Origin: Pseudomonas turukhanskensis
Lineage (GTDB): Bacteria; Pseudomonadota; Gammaproteobacteria; Pseudomonadales; Pseudomonadaceae
Direction: 5' to 3'
NCBI RefSeq assembly: GCF_027922365.1
Contig: NZ_BSFN01000004.1
Location: 186,001-250,000, forward strand
Length of the DNA: 64,000 nt
This document shows positions 9,850-17,294 of the stretch, in pieces. The notes under the pieces were generated by a model, which saw only the letters and a list, made by a program, of their open reading frames with translations, had not been told where the DNA came from and did not search any database. Both the position numbers and the translations under genes were made by a program. Numbering within the stretch: position 1 is the stretch's first letter; each line of letters opens with the position of its first letter.

Positions 9850-10311
9850 TTAGCTACGGCACGCATCAACCCACTGCGCGTTGACCAACCCGGCCAAGCG
9901 CTCGGGAGTCAGGCAAACAGCGCTGTTGGACGAACCTGCCGCCGGGTAGACCTCGGCGTACTGCTGCAACGACACATCGCAGAAGACAGGAAGCTCGGTC
10001 AGCAGCCCGAACGGGCACACACCACCCACGCGATGGCCTGTCAGCGCAAAGGTCTCATCGGGGCTTAGCATTTTTGACTTTGCCCCGAACGCGGCTTTGG
10101 CTTTCTGGTTGTCCAGCCGCGCATGGCCAGCGGTAACCAGCAGCGCGTAGGTATCGCCGAAACGCAGGGCCAAGGTTTTTGCGATCTGACCTTCTTCAAC
10201 GTTCAACGCAGCGGCCGCCAGGGCAACGGTTGCCGTGCTCACCTCGTATTCGAGCACGATAACGTCGGGTGCATGTGCAGCGAAAAATGCCTTCACGGAT
10301 TCGATCGACAT
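9850..10311 (-). CDS. YbaK/EbsC-type aminoacyl-tRNA editing protein
   Basis: A 153-residue free-standing editing domain of the YbaK/ProX superfamily, related to the INS domain of prolyl-tRNA synthetase, which deacylates mischarged tRNA. Seen are EEGQIAKTLALRFGD, the AGHARLDNQKAKAAFG segment, and the typical TGHRVGGVCPFGL loop with PVFCDVSL. Which tRNA it edits cannot be told. The start at 10311 has GGGAG. The 254-base upstream gap to ybiT (9596-9849) shows no gene. Confidence 0.88.
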   Translation of the reverse strand: MSIESVKAFFAAHAPDVIVLEYEVSTATVALAAAALNVEEGQIAKTLALRFGDTYALLVTAGHARLDNQKAKAAFGAKSKMLSPDETFALTGHRVGGVCPFGLLTELPVFCDVSLQQYAEVYPAAGSSNSAVCLTPERLAGLVNAQWVDACRS

Positions 10312-10330
10312 GGTCTCTCCTGGGAGGTGC

Positions 10331-10807
10331 TCACACCACCGGATAAAAACTGCCCGGGTTGAGGTGAAAGCGTTGCGCCAGCGCCTGAATGTCAGAGCTG
10401 CTCAATGTGCGCTTGCCGTTGAGGGTGCGCGATACCACCGTTTTATCGCCGATTTCCGGCAAGTCAGAGCCTGTCAGGCGGTTTTGCTCCATCAGAAAGC
10501 GCAGCAGCTGTATGCCACTGGTGGCTGCCACGCCGGCATTGAAGTCAGCGAACTGCGGTGCACGTTCTTCGTAGCGTTTGATTGAGGCGCAGAGCTGGTC
10601 GATAAGGGGCTCGGTGAGCTGGCTTGGGCGGTCGGATTCGGTCAATTCGTCAAGCAGGGCCAGGGCGCGCTCGTAATCCGCTTCGCTGGTGATTTCTTGA
10701 ATGAACGTGCCGCGCAGGTGTTCCAGCGTTTGCTGGATTTCGATAAGGCGCTGGGCCAGTTCGACGATGGCGCTGGGCTCAGTGCGCCGGGCGTTGGCTG
10801 CACTCAT
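10331..10807 (-). CDS. higA: HigA-type antitoxin
   Basis: The DNA-binding antitoxin of a type II toxin-antitoxin pair, 158 residues. The N-terminal half is helical and acidic (SEADYERALALLDELTE, as in E. coli HigA). The C-terminal part is a divergent XRE helix-turn-helix (GSDLPEIGDKTVVSRTLNGKRTLSSSDIQALAQRF). It should neutralise the upstream toxin and repress the shared promoter. The start at 10807 has AAGGAG and overlaps the toxin stop (ATGA), so the two are translationally coupled. Confidence 0.9.
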   Translation of the reverse strand: MSAANARRTEPSAIVELAQRLIEIQQTLEHLRGTFIQEITSEADYERALALLDELTESDRPSQLTEPLIDQLCASIKRYEERAPQFADFNAGVAATSGIQLLRFLMEQNRLTGSDLPEIGDKTVVSRTLNGKRTLSSSDIQALAQRFHLNPGSFYPVV

Positions 10808-11130
10808 GGCATGACTCCTTGGTTTTGCGGGTTGCGATACCACCGGTTGGCCTTGTCATAGTCGGCATGGTTGAACAGGTGTTTGACGTAAACCCGCTGT
10901 TTGGCAAAGTCGATAGCGGCGATCAGGCGTAATTCATTTCCACCGATATCGACGACCCACCAGCCGCTGCGTGGGGTGAAATTATCCAGTGTCGATAGTG
11001 CCTGTCTCAATTCCAGTGGGGTGGTGGCCACTGACATATCCAGCAGTTTGTACAACGCCATGATGCTGGCCGCCTTCACCGGGTACTGAAGACAGGCTTC
11101 GCTAAAGGTTTTCTTCTTGAAAACGTGCAT
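10804..11130 (-). CDS. higB: HigB-type mRNA interferase toxin
   Basis: A 108-residue RelE-superfamily toxin of the HigB subfamily, which cleaves mRNA on the ribosome. Family features seen are MHVFKKKTFSEACLQYP, LDNFTPRSGWWVVDIGGNELRLIAAIDF and VYVKHLFNHADYDKANRWY with a late His and Tyr as in the active site. The toxin precedes its antitoxin, as usual for hig loci. A near-consensus promoter overlapped by a dyad lies directly upstream. Confidence 0.9.
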   Translation of the reverse strand: MHVFKKKTFSEACLQYPVKAASIMALYKLLDMSVATTPLELRQALSTLDNFTPRSGWWVVDIGGNELRLIAAIDFAKQRVYVKHLFNHADYDKANRWYRNPQNQGVMP

Positions 11131-11149
11131 ACACGTCCTTGTTGAAGTT

Positions 11150-11184
11150 TTAGCAACTTTAAGAGGTGGTTGCTAAATTGTCAA
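11150..11184 (-). promoter_or_regulatory. higBA promoter with overlapping operator
   Basis: On the minus strand TTGACA (11179-11184) and TAAAGT (11156-11161) are 17 bases apart. A perfect dyad TTAGCAAC-N11-GTTGCTAA (11150-11157 and 11169-11176) covers the spacer and the -10 element, so bound HigA would block RNA polymerase. Confidence 0.8.
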
Positions 11185-11461
11185 CTTATGGGGAGGGGAA
11201 AAGGGTGAGTGAAAAGGCTGTACCTGTATGGGCGCGAGCGCCATCCCCTGCCTTCTCCTCATGCGATGTGTGTTTTCACCAACGCCTTAAAGGCGTTTCC
11301 ACATTTTGACGCGCTATAGGAGCACTCGCTCCAATCGTTCATCCCATCTCAATCTAGATGCCTTGCTTGCGCTAGCTTTGAGCAACAGCGCGCCCGGGAC
11401 TCCGTTTCTGCAAGCGTCGCCTGTCTTCCGATTGGGCGTTGACGCTACGCATCGGCCAAAC
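11185..11461. other. Intergenic stretch upstream of higBA
   Basis: There is no convincing gene. A short terminator-like dyad AACGCCT-TAA-AGGCGTT lies at 11281-11297. A 74-codon minus-strand frame (11314-11538) overlaps the neighbouring gene and has no ribosome site or recognisable family. Confidence 0.5.
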
Positions 11462-11902
11462 CTACTGCGCGTATTCAGCCGTAACCCGCTCCAACATCCG
11501 CGCGTTCTCTTCAAGCCCACGACGGGTATCCGAGTCAAGTGAGTCCAAGGTTTCTGGCTCCGCCCACTTGGTTGGATGCTCTTTTCTATACGTAGCAGCG
11601 CGGGCGAGGCCGCGTTGTCCTATCGCTTTGTATTCCCCGGCGACCATCTCGGGCCACAGGTAAATCGAAAGCCCGTTCTCGCCTTCTCCATGCCGGATAA
11701 GCGCCAGGTCCCGGTCGAACTCCAGTGCCTCGCGCAGCCGTTCGAGGTTGCCGCTTTCGAGGTCTTTGAGCTTTGTCGTGGTTAGCGAGGCGATAAACTT
11801 GGCGTCGGCTTGAACGTGCCCCGTCGCCCCCATGCGGGTACCCAGCACAAAGGCGCCGATGGCAGTAAACAGCACAAGTGCGACTACGGCCCTGATCTTC
11901 AT
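11462..11902 (-). CDS. Small membrane-anchored hypothetical protein
   Basis: A 146-residue protein I do not recognise. One N-terminal hydrophobic segment (AVVALVLFTAIGAFVLGT) is followed by a soluble, mostly helical region. That region has KLKDLESGNLERLREALEFD and ends in a charged helix RRGLEENARMLERV, so it is probably anchored in the inner membrane and facing the periplasm. The ATG at 11902 overlaps the stop of the upstream gene by four bases (ATGA), so the two are co-translated and may act together. Confidence 0.7.
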   Translation of the reverse strand: MKIRAVVALVLFTAIGAFVLGTRMGATGHVQADAKFIASLTTTKLKDLESGNLERLREALEFDRDLALIRHGEGENGLSIYLWPEMVAGEYKAIGQRGLARAATYRKEHPTKWAEPETLDSLDSDTRRGLEENARMLERVTAEYAQ

Positions 11903-12231
11903 TTATTCACCTTAACCGCCAACAGCGCGCGCTCTTCGGTGAGCGGTTGGATTACGCCCGGCGACCCTGGTGTGTAGAGGTAGAGGAAATACTGGCCGCT
12001 GTGGGTACGGAGGATTCGGTACACCCCGCACTGCTGATTTCCGTTCGGCAGCTTTATTTTTTCCAGCAGGATTTCGTGGCTGTCGATGCGCAGGCGTTTC
12101 AGGGCCGCCTCAAAGTCGGCGCTCACTGTGCGCTTCCAATTGCGCTGATAGTGGTGCGCTAGAAACAGGGCCAGGATAAAGGCAAGCAGCATAAACCCGA
12201 CTGTGAAAGCGGGCTCGTTCGGCGACGGCAT
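11899..12231 (-). CDS. Small hypothetical protein with N-terminal membrane helix
   Basis: A 110-residue protein with a single membrane segment (FTVGFMLLAFILALFLAHHY) near the N-terminus and a C-terminal domain with alternating hydrophobic strands (GVYRILRTHSGQYFLYLYTPGSPGVIQPLTEERA). I do not recognise the family. GGAGGT four bases before the ATG at 12231 decides the start; the longer frame has none. It is the first gene of a two-gene unit with the downstream membrane protein. Confidence 0.7.
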   Translation of the reverse strand: MPSPNEPAFTVGFMLLAFILALFLAHHYQRNWKRTVSADFEAALKRLRIDSHEILLEKIKLPNGNQQCGVYRILRTHSGQYFLYLYTPGSPGVIQPLTEERALLAVKVNK

Positions 12232-12285
12232 AGGGACCTCCATGTCAGGTAATTGCGCGCCAGGCAGGCACGTATTCTGAACAAA

Positions 12286-12350
12286 AGGCTCGGCATATGC
12301 CCGAGTCTTTTTCGGGCGGTAAAACGAAAGAAGGGGACTCAAGTCCCCTT
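12286..12350. terminator. Two adjacent terminator hairpins
   Basis: At 12331-12350 there is AAGGGGACT-CA-AGTCCCCTT, followed on the minus strand by a T-rich tract; it probably ends the 12373-12633 gene. At 12286-12312 a GGCTCGG/CCGAGTC stem has A and T tracts on both sides. Confidence 0.7.
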
Positions 12351-12372
12351 CGTTGCACGCTGGCGAATTACC

Positions 12373-12633
12373 TCAAGGCGCGGCGTTGGCGGCCTGTTTT
12401 TTGCTGGCGTTGAGCAGTGCCTTGGCCATTTCACTCAGGGTTTGAATGATGGCTGCCTCAAGGCTTTTATTGATAAACGCATCGGCCGCGGCCAGCGATT
12501 CGACATACAGCATCAAGTCGGCTGCGCGTTCCAGTGCTTCGTCGATGGGCACGCCGGGGTTCACGGAGAAGAGCGGGGCGCTTTCCAGGTTGTCGAAGTG
12601 TTGGCGGGTGGTTACAGCAATTTTGTCGCTCAT
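12373..12633 (-). CDS. DUF3077/DUF6124-like small protein
   Basis: An 86-residue soluble protein resembling small pseudomonad DUF3077/DUF6124 proteins. It has an APLFSVNPGVPIDEALERAADLM segment, then a helical part SLAAADAFINKSLEAAIIQTLSEMAKALLNAS. The function of these proteins is unknown. AGGAG precedes the ATG at 12633. Upstream lies a strongly structured leader, so expression is probably controlled at RNA level. Confidence 0.75.
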   Translation of the reverse strand: MSDKIAVTTRQHFDNLESAPLFSVNPGVPIDEALERAADLMLYVESLAAADAFINKSLEAAIIQTLSEMAKALLNASKKQAANAAP

Positions 12634-12654
12634 AGATGAAGCTCCTATACGGTT

Positions 12655-12765
12655 GAGTTACCACCCCCTTCTGCGGCCAAGCAAAAGGGTGGCAGCTGCA
12701 CGCAGGTTGGCCGACCGGGTATAGGAACCGGCACACCCGAAGGTGTCCCGCGTACAGCTGCCATA
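12655..12765 (-). promoter_or_regulatory. Structured 5' leader of the DUF3077-like gene (candidate cis-regulatory RNA)
   Basis: On the minus strand the leader folds on paper into a closed domain. A 13-base stem (12750-12762 with 12691-12703, one mismatch, core GGCAGCTG/CAGCTGCC) encloses two hairpins. One is ACACC-TTCG-GGTGT (12733-12746), with a stable UUCG loop. The other is a CCGG/CCGG stem (12715-12731). A further hairpin, CCACCCTTTTGC with GCAGAAGGGGGTGG (12661-12692), sits just ahead of the ribosome site and shares two bases with the large stem. I recall similar leaders before this gene family in other pseudomonads. Confidence 0.7.
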
Positions 12766-12992
12766 AAGCAGGTGAAAACCTAGCTCTTATAGCAGACGCA
12801 TGTACCCCTATAACATCCCGGCGACCAAACCGGTGTCGCTGAACATTCAGCGAGCGGCAACTCTAGTCCTCAGCCCGGCGCAAATCTGTCGGCTGTGGCG
12901 GGCAGACGCGAAGGACGCTTGCCGCGAAAAGAGCGTTAACCGCAACGCGCCGTCACCCAACTGCAACAAAGCCTTAATGTCTCTTTGACATC
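12766..12992. other. Intergenic stretch before the SiaABCD-like operon
   Basis: I see no gene here. The 62-codon frame at 12800-12988 lacks a ribosome site and family resemblance. It probably holds the promoters of the two divergent transcripts. Confidence 0.4.
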
Positions 12993-14288
12993 ATGCCGTC
13001 TCCTCGTTTTCGCGATGGCTCCAGCATGCTCACTGAAACCCAGCAATTTATGCGTCCGCGGTTGCCGAAAGATCATCGCTGTGCCGGTGATTTATGCGTG
13101 GAAGCGCCCGCTATCAGTGCCGACACCACCAACTCGCTGGTGATGGAAATCTTCGCGGCGCAAAAAGAAGAGTTGGTGTGCCTGGCGGTGGTGGAAAACG
13201 GCCGGCCGATTGGGCTTATCAACCGCAATATTTTCCTGTCGCAGATGAGTAAGCCCTTTCACCGGGAAATCTACGACAAGAAAAGCTGCATCGCGTTTAT
13301 GGATAAAGAACCGCTGGTGGTCGATGCCGACATGAGTATCGAAGACCTGTCGTTCAAAACCGTGGAGTACGGCGAAAAGGCGCTGGCCGACGGTTTTATC
13401 GTTACGCGCGACGGTGCGTTTATGGGCCTTGGCAACGGCCTGCGCCTGATGGGCGTGGTGGCGGCCATTCAGGCCGAACGCAATCGCCAGATGATGCAGA
13501 GCATTGAGTACGCCAGCGTAATTCAGCGCGCCATGCTGCGGGCGTCGCGCGATGCCTTGGCCTCGACGCTCAATGATGCTGCCCTGGTGTGGGAGCCACG
13601 GGATGTGGTCGGCGGCGATTTCTATCATTTCACGGCGTACCACGATGGCTGGTTTGGCGCGATTGCCGACTGCACGGGGCACGGCGTGCCGGGTGCGTTT
13701 ATGACCATGATCGCCTCGTCGTCGCTCACCCAGGCCTTGGCTCAGCACGGCCCGCGCGACCCGGCGCAGTTGCTGTCGGCGGTAAACAGAAGCGTGAAAG
13801 GGTTGCTGGGGCAGGTGAACGGAGTGGACGACACACCGGAGTCGGATGACGGGCTGGATGCGGCCTTTATCTGGTTTGACAGCGCCGCCTGCACCTTGAG
13901 TTTTGCCGGCGCCAACCTGGGCTTGCACATTCTCGCGCCGGGCGCCGAGCAGTTCGAAAGCCACGCTGGCCAGCGCATGGGCGTGGGCTATGTAAACAGC
14001 GACCTTGATTACCAATGGCCCATCAGCCGCATCGCCGTGGCGCCCGACAGCCTGGTGTTTATCACCACCGACGGGCTGATTGATCAGGTGGGCGGGCCGA
14101 AAAGAATTTCCCTCGGCAAACGCAATGTGTTCAAGGCGATTGTCGAGCACCGGGAACAACCCACTGCCGAGATTTGCAGTGCCTTGCAGCGAACGCTGGC
14201 AGGTTGGCAGCAAGGCCAGACTCGCCGCGATGACGTGACTCTTTTCTGTGCCCGGCTTTTAGTTACCAGCAGGAACAACGATGAATAA
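12993..14288 (+). CDS. CBS-domain PP2C/SpoIIE-type Ser/Thr phosphatase (SiaA-like)
   Basis: A 431-residue soluble protein. Residues about 30-160 form a tandem CBS pair (VVENGRPIGLINRNIFLSQM..., KEPLVVDADMSIEDL..., GFIVTRDGAFMGLGNGLRLM), a nucleotide-sensing module. Residues about 190-425 are a PP2C/SpoIIE phosphatase with VVGGDFY, ADCTGHGVPGAFM, ITTDGLIDQVGG and RRDDVTLF carrying the metal-binding Asp residues. It probably dephosphorylates the SiaC-like protein downstream. Canonical SiaA is instead membrane-bound with a HAMP domain. No good ribosome site precedes either candidate start (12993 or 13026). The next gene overlaps its end by 8 bases. Confidence 0.85.
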   Translation: MPSPRFRDGSSMLTETQQFMRPRLPKDHRCAGDLCVEAPAISADTTNSLVMEIFAAQKEELVCLAVVENGRPIGLINRNIFLSQMSKPFHREIYDKKSCIAFMDKEPLVVDADMSIEDLSFKTVEYGEKALADGFIVTRDGAFMGLGNGLRLMGVVAAIQAERNRQMMQSIEYASVIQRAMLRASRDALASTLNDAALVWEPRDVVGGDFYHFTAYHDGWFGAIADCTGHGVPGAFMTMIASSSLTQALAQHGPRDPAQLLSAVNRSVKGLLGQVNGVDDTPESDDGLDAAFIWFDSAACTLSFAGANLGLHILAPGAEQFESHAGQRMGVGYVNSDLDYQWPISRIAVAPDSLVFITTDGLIDQVGGPKRISLGKRNVFKAIVEHREQPTAEICSALQRTLAGWQQGQTRRDDVTLFCARLLVTSRNNDE

Positions 14289-14856
14289 CCCGTACACACA
14301 CTCAGCAACCCAGGACTGCACGTTCTTCGAACTGGCCAAACAGCGCGATGTGATTTTTTATCACATGGGCTATTTCTCGCAGAACATCATTGCCGCCATG
14401 GCGGAGGTGGTGAAGCTGCAGTTGGAGATATCCGGGGTCAACGGCCCCACGCGGCGCAAGCTGTTTTCTTCGTTTATCGAGCTGTCGCAAAACATCATTC
14501 ATTACTCGTCCGATTCGCTGAACGAGCAGGTGTCCAACGCTTCCTTGTTGCGCCAGGGGGCGGTGTGCATCAGTGCCGAAGGCGACCACCACCTGATGCT
14601 GTGCGCCAACCCCATTGCCAGCAAAGACGTGGAGCGCCTGCGCGAAAAACTCGAGCCGCTGCGCACCATGTCCGAGGAAGAAATAAAGCAGGCCTACAAG
14701 CTCACGTTGCGCGCTGAAACGCCCGAGGGCAGCAAGGGGGCGGGGCTGGGTTTTCTGACCATGGCCCGCGATGCGTGCTCGCCGTTGGAGTTCAGTTTCC
14801 AGACGCTGTCGGACGACCCCGACACCACGCTGTTCTGCCTTAAATCCGTAATATGA
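14281..14856 (+). CDS. siaB: SiaB-family protein kinase
   Basis: A 191-residue GHKL-like kinase of the SiaB family (DUF6272). The N-terminal helix pair (VIFYHMGYFSQNIIAAMAEVV) and the N-box-like KLFSSFIELSQNIIHYSSD near residues 60-78 are followed by the glycine-rich ATP-lid region EGSKGAGLGFLTMARD near 150-165. In the known system SiaB phosphorylates SiaC, opposing the phosphatase SiaA. It overlaps the phosphatase gene by 8 bases and ends one base before the SiaC-like gene, so the operon is tightly coupled. Confidence 0.88.
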   Translation: MNNPYTHSATQDCTFFELAKQRDVIFYHMGYFSQNIIAAMAEVVKLQLEISGVNGPTRRKLFSSFIELSQNIIHYSSDSLNEQVSNASLLRQGAVCISAEGDHHLMLCANPIASKDVERLREKLEPLRTMSEEEIKQAYKLTLRAETPEGSKGAGLGFLTMARDACSPLEFSFQTLSDDPDTTLFCLKSVI

Positions 14857-14857
14857 A

Positions 14858-15262
14858 ATGAGCGACACTAAAGCCATGGAAAATTTTTACATCGAAGCAA
14901 CCGCTACCTCGCCCGAAGTCGATTTCAAATTCGACAGCCATCAGCTGACGCTACGTGGCGAGTCTTACCCGGAGAATGCGGCGGCCTTCTATGCCCCCAT
15001 CACCCAGCAGTTGCGCGCCTACCTGGCCAGCCTGCAGAGCACGAGGGTGACCGTTGACATCGCCCTGGCCTATTTCAATAGCTCGAGCACCAAGATGCTG
15101 TTCAGCATTTTTGATGCGTTGGATGAGTCGGCGAAGAAGGGCAATGCGATTCGCGTGAACTGGTATTTCGATGAAGAAGACGAAACCATTTTCGAGTTTG
15201 GTGAAGAGTTGAAGGCGGATTTCGAAGCCATTGAATTCAACGACTGCCCCATCGCCGTCTGA
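14858..15262 (+). CDS. siaC: SiaC-family regulatory phosphoprotein (DUF1987)
   Basis: A 134-residue DUF1987 protein. The family contains the partner-switch protein that, when unphosphorylated, binds and activates the SiaD cyclase. Visible motifs are the LTLRGESYPENAAAFYAPI segment (31-49) and AYFNSSSTKMLFSIFDAL (71-88). The run S75-S76-S77-T78 corresponds to the phospho-acceptor region of the family, where P. aeruginosa SiaC uses a Thr. A second ATG six codons in is possible. Its position between kinase and GGDEF genes supports the role. Confidence 0.88.
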   Translation: MSDTKAMENFYIEATATSPEVDFKFDSHQLTLRGESYPENAAAFYAPITQQLRAYLASLQSTRVTVDIALAYFNSSSTKMLFSIFDALDESAKKGNAIRVNWYFDEEDETIFEFGEELKADFEAIEFNDCPIAV

Positions 15263-15278
15263 TTAAGGGGTTATGGCT

Positions 15279-16034
15279 ATGCCTGCGTCCGTTACTCCCG
15301 TCGCCCCAGGTGATAAAACCGCGCATGCGGTTGATCTGTTCAGCAGTGAAGCCGAGGCGCTTGAGCGCGTGCGTTCGGTGTTGGCACTCTCGGAAGTGGG
15401 GCCGGAGCTCTACAAGAAAACCCTGGCAGAGCTTTTGGTGCATTTCGAGCGGCTGATGCGTGAAACCAGGCGCCTGATCGGGCGCAGCGACCGCGCCGAG
15501 CGGGAGATGAATACGCTCAACGTGCAGTTGCAAACCCTCGCTCATCAACTGGAATACCGCGCCACGCATGACGCGCTGACCGGCGTGTTGAACCGCGGCG
15601 CGGTGATCGAGCACACCATTGTGGCCCTGCAACAGTCCGGGGCGGTGATGGTGGTGCTGGACATCGATTACTTCAAACAGGTGAACGATGACTTCGGGCA
15701 TCCGGCGGGCGATGCGGTTATTCAAGGCATTGTCGGCTGCCTGCGGCGCATTGTTGGTGAGCGGGGAGTGGTCGGCCGGGTAGGGGGCGAGGAGTTTACG
15801 GTGCTGCTTCCCGCCGGCGATTTGCAGCAGGGCGTGGCGCTGGCAGAAGCCATGCGCCAGGCGATTGCCGAGCATGTGTTCGACGCGCCGGTGAATCGGC
15901 GTATTACGGCGAGCTTTGGGGTGAGTGCCAGCGCTGTTGGCACCAGCTTCGAGACCGCCTATGGCCTGGCCGATAGTGCGCTGTACCGGGCGAAGAAGGG
16001 CGGGCGCAATTGTGTTGAGGCGGCTGACGCCTGA
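15279..16034 (+). CDS. GGDEF diguanylate cyclase (SiaD-like)
   Basis: A 251-residue cytoplasmic cyclase making c-di-GMP. The N-terminal ~120 residues are a helical/coiled-coil region (RVRSVLALSEVGPELYKKTLAELLVHFERLMRETRRLI...), as in SiaD, where SiaC binds. The GGDEF domain follows, with DALTGVLNRGA, VLDIDYFKQVNDDFGH and the active-site RVGGEEF. The residues five before GGEEF do not form RxxD, so the product-inhibition I-site is missing. AAGGGG is eight bases from the ATG at 15279 but only two from the ATG at 15273, so the later start was chosen. Last gene of the operon. Confidence 0.9.
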   Translation: MPASVTPVAPGDKTAHAVDLFSSEAEALERVRSVLALSEVGPELYKKTLAELLVHFERLMRETRRLIGRSDRAEREMNTLNVQLQTLAHQLEYRATHDALTGVLNRGAVIEHTIVALQQSGAVMVVLDIDYFKQVNDDFGHPAGDAVIQGIVGCLRRIVGERGVVGRVGGEEFTVLLPAGDLQQGVALAEAMRQAIAEHVFDAPVNRRITASFGVSASAVGTSFETAYGLADSALYRAKKGGRNCVEAADA

Positions 16035-16105
16035 CACCTGCGATTGCAGGAATAGAGGCTTTAGCCTTGATGCTTTTGCCGTTCTAAATCGCTCTGCCCC
16101 CACAT

Positions 16106-16134
16106 TTGACACGCCACGTTCATAAAACCTTAAC
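16106..16134 (+). promoter_or_regulatory. Pho box (PhoB site) of pstSCAB
   Basis: Three 7-base direct repeats with 11-base period, TTGACAC (16106-16112), CGTTCAT (16117-16123) and CCTTAAC (16128-16134). They are separated by 4-base spacers, resembling CTGTCAT-N4 Pho-box units, and lie 46 bases upstream of pstS. They predict induction by low phosphate through PhoBR. Confidence 0.65.
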
Positions 16135-16179
16135 AGCCTTACGGCACGCTTGCGGGACCCTTTGTATGGAGCTCCGCTG

Positions 16180-17211
16180 ATGAAAGGTTTGATGAAGACT
16201 GCTGTGCTAGCCGTTGCGGTATCCCTTGGTGCAACGTCTGTGTCGTTCGCTGAGGAAAACGTCCGCCTGACCGGCTCCGGCGCCAGCTTCCCGGCACCGA
16301 TCTACCTCACCTGGTTCAAAGACTTCAGCAAAAAATCGGCTGGCGTCACCGTTGACTACCAGTCCAAGGGCAGCGGTGCAGGTGTGCAGGATTTTCTGAA
16401 CAAGACCGTTGATTTCGCCGCCAGCGACTCGGCGATGAAAGAAGAAGACATGGCCAAGGTGGCCGAAGGCGTACAACTGCTGCCGATGACCGCCGGCGAA
16501 ATCGTTCTGGCCTACAACCTGCCAGGCAGCCCGAAAGGCCTGAAGCTGCCGCGCGATGTGTACTCCAATATCTTTCTGGGCAAGATCACCAAGTGGAACG
16601 ACCCGCAGATCGCCGCTGCCAACACTGAGCTGAAGCTGCCTGATCTGCCCATCACCGTTGTTGTGCGCGCTGACTCCAGCGGCACCACCGCCGTGTTCAC
16701 CAAGCACCTGGCCGCCATCAACGAGGCCTTCAACAAGGAGCTGGGCGAGGGCAACACCGTTAACTGGCCAGCCAGCGACAAGTTCATCAAGTCGCCGAAA
16801 AACGATGGCGTGACCGCCACCGTACGCCAGACCCCCGGCGCCATCGGCTACATCGAATACGGCTTTGCCAAACTGGCCAAGGTCGACTTCGCCGAGCTGC
16901 AGAACAAGGCCGGCAAATACGTTGTGCCGAACGCCGAGAGCGGTGCTGAAGCCCTGGCGGCAGTGAAGATGCCGGAAAGCCTGGTGGCCTGGCTGCCGGA
17001 CCCGGACGGTGCCAAGTCGTACCCGATCACCTCGTACACCTGGATGATCTTCCGCAAGCACAACGACAACCCAGCCAAGGCCAAGGCCATGCGTGAAATG
17101 GTTGAGTACGGCCTCACCGAAGGCCAGAAAATTGCCGATTCGATGGGCTACATCCCATTGCCGAAATCGGTCGTTGATCAGGTTCGTGCCGCTTCTGCCA
17201 ACATCCAGTAA
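16180..17211 (+). CDS. pstS: Periplasmic phosphate-binding protein PstS
   Basis: High-affinity phosphate-binding subunit of the Pst ABC importer, 343 residues with a signal peptide (MKGLMKTAVLAVAVSLGATSVSFA). Phosphate-contacting motifs are visible: LTGSGASFPAPIYLTW, QSKGSGAGVQDF, FAASDSAMKEED and VVRADSSGTTAVFTKHL. The start at 16180 has GGAG; ten upstream codons in frame lack a signal-like sequence. A GC-rich hairpin after the stop may protect the pstS 3' end so that it is made in excess over the permease genes. Confidence 0.96.
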   Translation: MKGLMKTAVLAVAVSLGATSVSFAEENVRLTGSGASFPAPIYLTWFKDFSKKSAGVTVDYQSKGSGAGVQDFLNKTVDFAASDSAMKEEDMAKVAEGVQLLPMTAGEIVLAYNLPGSPKGLKLPRDVYSNIFLGKITKWNDPQIAAANTELKLPDLPITVVVRADSSGTTAVFTKHLAAINEAFNKELGEGNTVNWPASDKFIKSPKNDGVTATVRQTPGAIGYIEYGFAKLAKVDFAELQNKAGKYVVPNAESGAEALAAVKMPESLVAWLPDPDGAKSYPITSYTWMIFRKHNDNPAKAKAMREMVEYGLTEGQKIADSMGYIPLPKSVVDQVRAASANIQ

Positions 17212-17227
17212 CGCTCGCCCAGCCTCT

Positions 17228-17247
17228 GCCCGGCGTGCGCGCCGGGC
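17228..17247 (+). other. Intercistronic hairpin between pstS and pstC
   Basis: GCCCGGCG-TGCG-CGCCGGGC, a perfect 8-base stem without a T-run. A second CCCCTTACGGGG-type stem follows. It probably acts as an mRNA stabiliser or attenuator rather than a full terminator. Confidence 0.6.
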
Positions 17248-17294
17248 GGGGTTACCCCTTACGGGGGCCAGCCTCCACGTTCCGGAATGAGCCA

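Noticed and set aside
11314..11538. 74-codon minus-strand frame before the small membrane protein gene
   Set aside because: No ribosome site, overlaps the 3' part of the real gene, and Arg/Cys-rich protein-unlike composition.
12800..12988. 62-codon plus-strand frame before the SiaABCD-like operon
   Set aside because: No ribosome site or recognisable family; lies in a promoter region.
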